Virus record (IMG/VR): IMGVR_UViG_3300038415_000108
Coordinates: 1 to 38,466 of that record
Source of the DNA: a virus
Direction: 5' to 3' (one strand)
DNA length: 38,466 nt
Of this stretch, positions 33,837-38,466 are shown piece after piece. Under the pieces are notes generated by a model. It was not told the origin of the DNA. It ran no database searches and was given only the letters and a program-made list of their open reading frames with translations. The translations under genes were made by a program, and so were the position numbers. The stretch's first letter is position 1. Each line of letters begins with the position of its first letter.

Positions 33837-34466
33837 CTATTTTGACAACATCTGGACGGTGCTGGTGGGGCCGATGGTGGTCAGTATCAGATTTTCCGCG
33901 TTCCATGCCACTTCCCGGTATCCGTGGGGTGCGGCTGCCTCGATACAGTTCTGGAGCCATCCGTCATGCTCTACGCAGATCACCCGTGGTTTCTCATACG
34001 ACGCCAAAAGGATCTGGAACAGTTGAGAGCTGGTGCCTTCGGTGTCGATGCTGACGAAATCGAACGGCTGCTGACGCCAGTTTTCGAGCAGTTCTGTGAA
34101 CGGGAATACTGGGATTAGAAAACGCTGCCATACTCCGACCAATCCTGTCCAGCGTTCACGGTTCAATGGTTCGGTCGTACCGTAGCCGGGCGCCGTTTCC
34201 CATGAGTCCCAGAATTGCGCGAGGTGCGAATGCGTGCCGATGGCGGCATTCACGAGTTGCAGTTTGGGATTCTTACCGTGCCTTTTGTAGAGTGCCTGGA
34301 ACGCTCCGGGACTCGGTTCGACCAGCACGCCTGACCATCCGCGTTCTACGAGGGTCAGAGTGTTGCTGTTCAGCTTCCCGTCACAGGCGCCGATGTCCAG
34401 GAATGTTCCAACCTCATCTTTGAAGAGGTCGCGGATAATTTCCTCTTCGTTGTTTTGGCTGTACAT
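33837..34466 (-). CDS. FkbM-family methyltransferase
   Basis: This encodes 209 residues starting at ATG 34466. The sequence begins YSQNNEEEIIRDLF, the usual lead of FkbM-type enzymes. TFLDIGACDG (21-30) is the S-adenosylmethionine loop, VLVEPSP the acidic second strand, and FDFVSIDTEG the motif after the fourth strand. These enzymes O-methylate sugars or small molecules. With the glycosyltransferase at 6898 it may modify glycans on virions or on the host surface. It lies in a leftward row of small unknown genes, which is unusual for such an enzyme. Confidence 0.87.
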   Translation of the reverse strand: MYSQNNEEEIIRDLFKDEVGTFLDIGACDGKLNSNTLTLVERGWSGVLVEPSPGAFQALYKRHGKNPKLQLVNAAIGTHSHLAQFWDSWETAPGYGTTEPLNRERWTGLVGVWQRFLIPVFPFTELLENWRQQPFDFVSIDTEGTSSQLFQILLASYEKPRVICVEHDGWLQNCIEAAAPHGYREVAWNAENLILTTIGPTSTVQMLSK

Positions 34467-34472
34467 AACTGC

Positions 34473-34955
34473 TCACGGCAGTACCAGCGTCGGGCCAGCG
34501 GGTGGCTTGCCGTTCGATGCGCTGGCGGGGTCCGGTGGTGCAAAGGCTCCGCGCTCCTCGATCACATCTCGCATCTGCTTTATGAGTGTGACCACGCGCA
34601 AGGCGGTGTATTCGTTGAGGCCCAGGGCTGCGACTTGCTCCTCAATCTTGTTGTCGGGGCACGTCGCGGCGCGCGTCATTTCGTGGATCACGTGGCGGTT
34701 CCATTCCCGCATAGCAAGGGCTACCGGGTCGTCGGAGTGGAAATTCATCAGGCGTAGCAGGCCTCCGAGCATCGCGGCGCTCAGGTCGGCTCGCTGAGCT
34801 TGCTCCGGGTGGCGCTTTTGCAGATGTCCGATCAGCGCTTGGAAGACGTTCCCGATTTTGAGCCGGCCTGATTCGGTTCCGAGCAGATCTCCGAAACCAG
34901 GCGTCGTGAACTTCTGCGGGCAGTGCGCGCAGGTGGTGATGAAGGCTAGGCTCAT
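34473..34955 (-). CDS. Helical protein with single Cys pair, unknown
   Basis: This encodes 160 residues; ATG 34955 overlaps the upstream stop (ATGA). CAHCPQKF starts a possible zinc finger completed by HLQKRH, a C2H2-like arrangement. The rest is helical (LSAAMLGGLLRLMNFHSDD; ALRVVTLIKQMRDVIEERG) with a Pro-rich end. No family is recognised. Confidence 0.6.
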   Translation of the reverse strand: MSLAFITTCAHCPQKFTTPGFGDLLGTESGRLKIGNVFQALIGHLQKRHPEQAQRADLSAAMLGGLLRLMNFHSDDPVALAMREWNRHVIHEMTRAATCPDNKIEEQVAALGLNEYTALRVVTLIKQMRDVIEERGAFAPPDPASASNGKPPAGPTLVLP

Positions 34956-35284
34956 TGAACTTTCTCCGGCGGTTGGCATTTGGGGTCGCAACGGTGGCAG
35001 CCATCGAAGTGGTCACCATAGTGCTTACAGTCGGGCGGACATGGTTGGCCGGCGGCGGGTGCTCCGAAAGTATGGCAAGGGCATTCGCCTTTGCAGGCAC
35101 AATCGGCGTGTTTTGTGGTGCTGGAATTCAGGGCGCCGCGCGTCAAATGCGTGAGACCGATTATCATGTCCAGTTCTGGCGGTTCAGCCCCGATCAGCAT
35201 CCTGATTAGGAGATCCCGTCCAAAAGGGGTTAAATTGGCAGCGGGATTTTTGCGGAGGTGGCGGCGCCGTTTGAGTTTGCTCAT
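34952..35284 (-). CDS. Cys/His-rich protein with LTPFGRD motif
   Basis: This encodes 110 residues (ATGA overlaps). A basic N-terminus (KLKRRRHLRKNPAAN) is followed by LTPFGRDLL, shared with the 33325-33750 protein. About ten Cys and several His then follow in a short span (CACKGECPCH, CPPDCKHYGDH, CHRCDPKC). Multiple zinc binding is likely. Compare the Cys/His cluster of the 24587-25480 protein. The function is unknown. Confidence 0.6.
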   Translation of the reverse strand: MSKLKRRRHLRKNPAANLTPFGRDLLIRMLIGAEPPELDMIIGLTHLTRGALNSSTTKHADCACKGECPCHTFGAPAAGQPCPPDCKHYGDHFDGCHRCDPKCQPPEKVQ

Positions 35285-35478
35285 TGTGCGAGTTCTCCTA
35301 TGAGGTTCGCCACTTCAACCTGGGCGAGGTGGCGGCAACGGGCGGCGACACGTCGAGCAAGAAAGACTTCGCAGTCGCGCGCGATGTGGGAGCCTTCGGA
35401 TTCCGCTTTTGAAAACTCTTCCATCACGATTCGTTCTAGTTCATCGTCCGTGAGGCAAGCGAAAGCTCTGCTGTTCAT
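35281..35478 (-). CDS. 65-residue helical protein ending VANLIGELAQ
   Basis: Start ATG 35478. It is helical (LTDDELERIVMEEFSKAESE; FLARRVAARCRHLAQ). The end VANLIGELAQ is a divergent form of the VVDLTGE end of the three upstream genes, encoded by a related 21-base DNA element that also carries the next gene's Shine-Dalgarno. The function is unknown. Confidence 0.58.
   Translation of the reverse strand: MNSRAFACLTDDELERIVMEEFSKAESEGSHIARDCEVFLARRVAARCRHLAQVEVANLIGELAQ
35293..35313 (-). repeat. 21-bp intercistronic element, copy 1
   Basis: Read leftward it is GTGGCGAACCTCATAGGAGAA. It is the most divergent of four copies (others at 35484, 35759 and 36226) that each end a gene and contain the GGAGAA Shine-Dalgarno of the next. 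Confidence 0.75.
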
Positions 35479-35753
35479 GCCGATTCTCCTGTGAGGTCCA
35501 CCACTTTATCATTCGTGGCGGCCCGTTCTGCCTGTTCCTGCCTTTGTGCTTCGATTACGGCGCATCGCAGCCGTTCGTATTCGAGGTCTACCTTATCACA
35601 GTCGCGCAAAGTTAGGCTGAGTAGTCCGTACGTTGCCGATTGTAATTTGCGGGCTTGCTCAAGCTGTGCCTTCAGAAGCGCAATAGCGGGCTGATTCAGG
35701 CGTTCCGTCGCAGCTTGGCGAAGCTCCGATGCCTCTGTAACGGAAATGCTCAT
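35475..35753 (-). CDS. 92-residue coiled-coil protein ending VVDLTGE
   Basis: Start ATG 35753 (ATGA overlap). It is almost wholly helical (ASELRQAATERLNQPAIALL; YERLRCAVIEAQRQEQAERA) and closes NDKVVDLTGESA. The C-terminal phrase is shared with the two upstream proteins, which suggests a common docking peptide or shared ancestry of gene ends. The function is unknown. Confidence 0.6.
   Translation of the reverse strand: MSISVTEASELRQAATERLNQPAIALLKAQLEQARKLQSATYGLLSLTLRDCDKVDLEYERLRCAVIEAQRQEQAERAATNDKVVDLTGESA
35484..35504 (-). repeat. 21-bp intercistronic element, copy 2
   Basis: Read leftward it is GTGGTGGACCTCACAGGAGAA, encoding VVDLTGE at the end of the 35475-35753 gene and providing the Shine-Dalgarno for ATG 35478. 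Confidence 0.85.
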
Positions 35754-36217
35754 ACTGGTTCTCCTGTAAGGTCCACCACTTTATCATCCCTGCTCGGCGG
35801 TTCTGTTTGTTGTTCAAGACCACGTTGCAGGTGGTCTCGGTATGCTGTTGCCTGCTCTAATTCCGTTTGAATGGTTGGAATCATGACGGTTTTGAGCAGT
35901 ACGGCCATTTCCGGAATGGGCGACCTGTCAATCGCCTCTTGCAACTCCTCTATTCGGGATTGGATCACTTCGCAGCGCTGCTGTGCTTCGATCAGATCTT
36001 CGGGTTTCACGGTTGCGCGCGTTGGCGGGCCAACTACCTGAGCGTGTTCAAAGCCTTCTAAAGCCGCGTCGATTTCGAGTGTCAAGTATTCACATGCCGC
36101 TGTGCAGAGCTTTTGAATCGCCGTTTTCTTACGCTCTAGAACGGCGCGAAATTCTTCTGCGGTGGCCCAAATTGGCGAACGCCCCGCGACTGGGGCCATT
36201 TGGTATACAGGTGTCAT
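35750..36217 (-). CDS. 155-residue coiled-coil protein ending VVDLTGE
   Basis: Start ATG 36217 (ATGA overlap). Long helices (EEFRAVLERKKTAIQKLC; EDLIEAQQRCEVIQSRIEEL; IQTELEQATAYRDHLQRGLE) predict an extended coiled coil. It ends DDKVVDLTGEPV. It probably interacts with the adjacent 521-residue protein or a shared partner. The family is not recognised. Confidence 0.62.
   Translation of the reverse strand: MTPVYQMAPVAGRSPIWATAEEFRAVLERKKTAIQKLCTAACEYLTLEIDAALEGFEHAQVVGPPTRATVKPEDLIEAQQRCEVIQSRIEELQEAIDRSPIPEMAVLLKTVMIPTIQTELEQATAYRDHLQRGLEQQTEPPSRDDKVVDLTGEPV
35759..35779 (-). repeat. 21-bp intercistronic element, copy 3
   Basis: Read leftward it is GTGGTGGACCTTACAGGAGAA, ending the 35750-36217 gene and serving ATG 35753. 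It differs from copy 2 by one base. Confidence 0.85.
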
Positions 36218-37779
36218 TGTGTGGCTTCTCCCGTGAGGTCCACCACCTCACCGGCGGCGGGCGGTTCTGCGCCTTCCGCCATCTCTTCCTGTGGCTCCTG
36301 GCCCCATTCGATGAACTCATGAACGAAGGCTGGCACCTTGGATTGCAGCGGTCCAAGTTGGTTCCAGACGGGCCGTTGCTGAATCAACGTAAGCAAGCCC
36401 TGCTCTCCGAGTGAAGCGGCCTGGCGGTACATCAGTTGTCCTTGCTGGCCGAAGAGCATGACGAGCGAGTCCGCGAATTCTCCGCCGTCGCGGTCACTGG
36501 TCAGAGCGTTCAAAAGCATTTCGTCGAGGTTTGGAGCGTGCTGCGCTTGCGGCGGGGACTGGGGGCTGGGTTGGGGCATGGCTGGGTTGGGCAGACGGGC
36601 TTGCGGTGGCATTCCTGGCGGTCTTGCTGGTCCGTTGCCTCCCATCAAACCGGCTGCCATCGCAGGCATGATCGGAGCGAGCGCGTCAACGAGTCTGGGA
36701 AGCACCGGGGCGAAGAATTCCTGCCACGGTCCCATCTTCGATTTGACCACGCGCTCTGCGATATCCTCGGGCGCATTCGGCCAAAGATCCCGGACGGTGG
36801 GCAGGAAGTCTTTGATGCCCTGCATGATTTCCTTGACGGCGCTTAGGCCGTTCTGCTGCTGGGGCTGCGGGGCTCGGGCCATATCCAACAGCTTGTCCAT
36901 GAGCGTATCACTGCGCCGCCGCGCGTCCGCAAGCTCGGTGCGCATCGCGGTCATTTGCTCGGATATGAAAGCTGGGATGGGATTTTCTGGGGTGGCTTTG
37001 AGCGCGCCGGCGATGTCCTTTGCTGCGGTTACCACGGTGGCAAGCTGCTGAGCAGGGTCCCAAGTTTGGGGCCGTCCGCTGTCGATTCGTTCGCGCGCGC
37101 GTTCCTCGGCGCGGTCCTGGAGTTCGCCGAGGACCTGGACGGCTTCGAGCATGTTTCCAGAGCTGCTGGCCGCCGCGCGTTCGTTTTTATTTGCGACTTT
37201 GGCGGCTGCCTCCGCTTCGCGTGCTTCGAGCAGGGGCCTCGCCCACCTCCACTCTCTGTTTGCCTCATCGTTCAGCCAATCACCTACTGGTAGGTTAGGC
37301 GGGAACGCCGGATCGAGAATATCGATCTCGACGGAGGCGAGTTCTTTTTCGTGGTCGGCTCCGTCTGTTTTGAAGTTGAGGTAGAGCCGGTAGCGGCCGC
37401 TGCCGCAGTCGTGCTTGATCTGCTCCTCGGTTGGTGCGCCAAGCTCGTAGATGCGAATGTACTTGCGTTTCGAGCCGATCAGCATATCGTAGATCGGCTT
37501 TAAGCGGTAGACTTTGACCTTGGCGCGTGCTTGCCAGTCCTGTTGGCGGATACCAGAGCATCGTTCAAAAAATTCCTGGATCTTTGGCAGCGGGTCTGGG
37601 CCGAAGTCCCGTTCTTTTTGCTTGGACTGGCCGGACTTCTGCGCAGCTTTCGGCGGTGGCTGCGGTTCGGGCAGTTCTTCGGCTGCGACGGCGGTGTCTG
37701 CGGCTCCAGGGTCACTCGAAGGCGCCGGGAATTCAGCTACTCGGCTGGTTTTGGGTCTTTGCGGCTTGGTTTTTGCCAT
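36214..37779 (-). CDS. Large scaffold-like protein ending VVDLTGE, unknown
   Basis: This encodes 521 residues starting at ATG 37779. After a Pro/Ala/Lys-rich lead, residues about 60-160 form a compact domain (FFERCSGIRQQDWQARAKVK, RKYIRIYELGAPTEEQIKHD, YRLYLNFKTDG). The centre is helical (EELRKRD-like Arg/Glu repeats; LATVVTAAKDIAGALKA) and a Pro/Gln-rich linker follows (PQARLPNPAMPQPSPQ). The C-terminal part is helical and ends GEVVDLTGEATQ. It is the first gene of its leftward operon. Length and composition suit a scaffold or assembly factor. There is no Walker or nuclease motif. Confidence 0.65.
   Translation of the reverse strand: MAKTKPQRPKTSRVAEFPAPSSDPGAADTAVAAEELPEPQPPPKAAQKSGQSKQKERDFGPDPLPKIQEFFERCSGIRQQDWQARAKVKVYRLKPIYDMLIGSKRKYIRIYELGAPTEEQIKHDCGSGRYRLYLNFKTDGADHEKELASVEIDILDPAFPPNLPVGDWLNDEANREWRWARPLLEAREAEAAAKVANKNERAAASSSGNMLEAVQVLGELQDRAEERARERIDSGRPQTWDPAQQLATVVTAAKDIAGALKATPENPIPAFISEQMTAMRTELADARRRSDTLMDKLLDMARAPQPQQQNGLSAVKEIMQGIKDFLPTVRDLWPNAPEDIAERVVKSKMGPWQEFFAPVLPRLVDALAPIMPAMAAGLMGGNGPARPPGMPPQARLPNPAMPQPSPQSPPQAQHAPNLDEMLLNALTSDRDGGEFADSLVMLFGQQGQLMYRQAASLGEQGLLTLIQQRPVWNQLGPLQSKVPAFVHEFIEWGQEPQEEMAEGAEPPAAGEVVDLTGEATQ
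36226..36246 (-). repeat. 21-bp intercistronic element, copy 4
   Basis: Read leftward it is GTGGTGGACCTCACGGGAGAA, ending the 521-residue gene and serving ATG 36217. It differs from copy 2 by one base. Confidence 0.85.
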
Positions 37780-37878
37780 AGTTTCAGCCTCATTTTAGCA
37801 CTTTTTCTGGCACTGGAGGGCATCAATACGGCACCTGTGCGGCACCGCCCTTAGTGTAAACTACTTTAAGGCGAATGG

Positions 37879-37908
37879 TTTACAAGGCTTTGGGATTGGT
37901 GGTACTCT
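37879..37908 (+). promoter_or_regulatory. Candidate promoter of the late/virion cassette
   Basis: TTTACA (37879-37884) and TACTCT (37903-37908) are separated by 18 bases and lie just upstream of ATG 37918. A normal start point would fall 2-3 bases before the ATG, so the message would be nearly leaderless. The 138-base gap 37780-37917 separates two divergent genes and holds nothing else that I recognise. Confidence 0.5.
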
Positions 37909-37917
37909 CTTGGCTGA

Positions 37918-38466
37918 ATGGCCACCTCTACCCTTCCGATCATGGTCGAGCGCTACCAGGCGGACCTAAACAATCAGGACCACTCGACCGCGCAAACAGT
38001 TGCGCTCATGGCACAGCAGATCCGCCAGTGTGCGCAAGACCCTGTGGTGCAAGCGGCCGCGCGCAATGCGCTCCTGAAGTATTCGCAAGGGCGGGCCGGG
38101 GCCTACGCTGCGTGCTGGGCCATCTGGTGGTCGATCCGCCATACCCTGAAGTTTGTTTCCGACGATTCACTGCTACAGCACATCCCCACGCCCAACCCGC
38201 CGGAGCTTGAACTGCTGGTGTCGCCCTCGGTCATGGTGCGCGCCAGGAGTCCGCAAGGCGACTGCGACGATTTCACAATGCTCGTGTGCTGCTTCCTCGA
38301 GTGCTTGGGCGTGCCGTGGGAGATCGTCACGGTGGCGGCTGATCCGGGGGATGCGCAGCGCTGGTCTCACGTCTACGCGGTAGCCACGCTTGAGGACGGC
38401 CGGCGATTCGTTATGGACGCGATGCCGCCGGATGCGAAGTATCCGGGGTGGGAAGTCCCGGCAGAT
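37918..38466 (+). CDS. Transglutaminase-like cysteine peptidase, N-terminal part (runs off the window, continues at position 1)
   Basis: The gene starts at ATG 37918, ten bases after a promoter-like -10, and continues through the junction to 830, giving 374 residues in all. Residues 1-100 are a helical lead with no recognised domain. The transglutaminase-like fold begins near residue 110 with GDCDDF, where Cys116 is the expected nucleophile. SHVYAVA follows with His151, then FVMDAMPP with Asp167. Cys-His-Asp in this order and spacing is the family pattern. Such enzymes cut or cross-link peptide bonds. This is the only protease candidate seen in the genome and it opens the membrane-protein cassette, so a role in virion protein maturation is possible. 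That role is inference. Confidence 0.8.
   Translation, partial: MATSTLPIMVERYQADLNNQDHSTAQTVALMAQQIRQCAQDPVVQAAARNALLKYSQGRAGAYAACWAIWWSIRHTLKFVSDDSLLQHIPTPNPPELELLVSPSVMVRARSPQGDCDDFTMLVCCFLECLGVPWEIVTVAADPGDAQRWSHVYAVATLEDGRRFVMDAMPPDAKYPGWEVPAD
38213..38466. repeat. Right copy of 254-bp terminal overlap
   Basis: This repeats window positions 1-254 with two synonymous substitutions. Joining the copies gives a unit of 38,212 bp and restores one uninterrupted gene across the junction. The reading frame that starts at 37918 is in phase with the frame at position 6, because 38218 (the equivalent of 6) lies 300 bases downstream of 37918. Confidence 0.93.

Noticed and set aside
37792-37797. Leftward TAAAAT as a promoter for the 521-residue gene
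   Set aside because: No acceptable -35 exists at 16-18 bases (TTGATG is 23 bases away), so the promoter of this operon remains unidentified.
1-38466. Terminase, portal, integrase, DNA polymerase or Walker-A packaging ATPase
   Set aside because: Every plausible gene product was read for G-x4-G-K-[S/T] and for familiar family signatures, and none was found. Very divergent versions cannot be excluded without profile searches.
1-38466. tRNA genes and CRISPR arrays
   Set aside because: TTCGA-type matches (for example near 16587 and 28528) lie in a simple hairpin or inside coding sequence and do not fold as cloverleaves. No evenly spaced repeat-spacer pattern was seen.

Overview
The window is almost certainly one complete circular genome of about 38,212 bp. 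The first 254 bases recur at the end (38213-38466) in the same reading frame with two synonymous differences, so the transglutaminase-like gene is split across the two ends. Nearly every gene is phage-like, densely packed and joined by ATGA, GTGA or TGATG overlaps. I found no terminase, portal, tail, tape-measure, integrase, DNA polymerase, helicase or Walker-A packaging ATPase. What is present is a run of small beta-rich proteins that look like jelly-roll capsid or vertex proteins, many single-pass membrane proteins, two cell-wall hydrolases, and fibre-like proteins that carry Sec signal peptides. I read this as a virus of a didermic soil-type bacterium that assembles in or through the envelope and is probably tailless. 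An Acidobacteriota host is plausible from the GC-rich coding and the signal peptides ending in AQxP, but this is inference only.

Layout. (1) 37918 through the junction to 4585, rightward: a transglutaminase-like protease joined to a membrane anchor, then a row of small membrane proteins. Several carry a basic R-G-[L/M]-G motif just before the outer domain, which suggests processing by a common protease. (2) 4582-8394: an HNH-like two-domain protein, a coiled-coil membrane protein, a basic 'NPRK' protein and a double-domain glycosyltransferase. (3) 8594-15787: the virion cluster. It holds an Arg-rich protein with hydrophobic helices, a likely major capsid protein (10079-10795) and a row of jelly-roll-like proteins. 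(4) 15792-19191: lytic transglycosylase, small holin-like proteins, a candidate non-coding RNA and a SleB-type cell-wall hydrolase. (5) 24274-19198, leftward: six exported proteins, including a DUF2961/GH172-like protein and a fibre with 17-residue repeats. (6) 30068-24306, leftward: an operon of small unknown proteins led by an HNH protein and containing a GIY-YIG endonuclease. (7) 30159-33213, rightward: three tiny GGxARA-type proteins, then two paralogous winged-helix-like replication proteins. The second gene contains a candidate origin, with a perfect DnaA box and six GGCGAA repeats. (8) 37779-33325, leftward: a 521-residue scaffold-like protein and small partners sharing a VVDLTGE C-terminus, an FkbM methyltransferase and Cys-rich proteins.

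Working model (inference). Divergent promoters at 30076-30152 and 37879-37908 divide early from late genes. The replication module starts synthesis from an origin inside its own gene using host enzymes. Virion proteins are placed in the membrane and trimmed at R-G-[L/M]-G, and exported fibres and glycan-modifying enzymes shape the cell or virion surface. Transglycosylase, SleB hydrolase and small membrane proteins open the wall.
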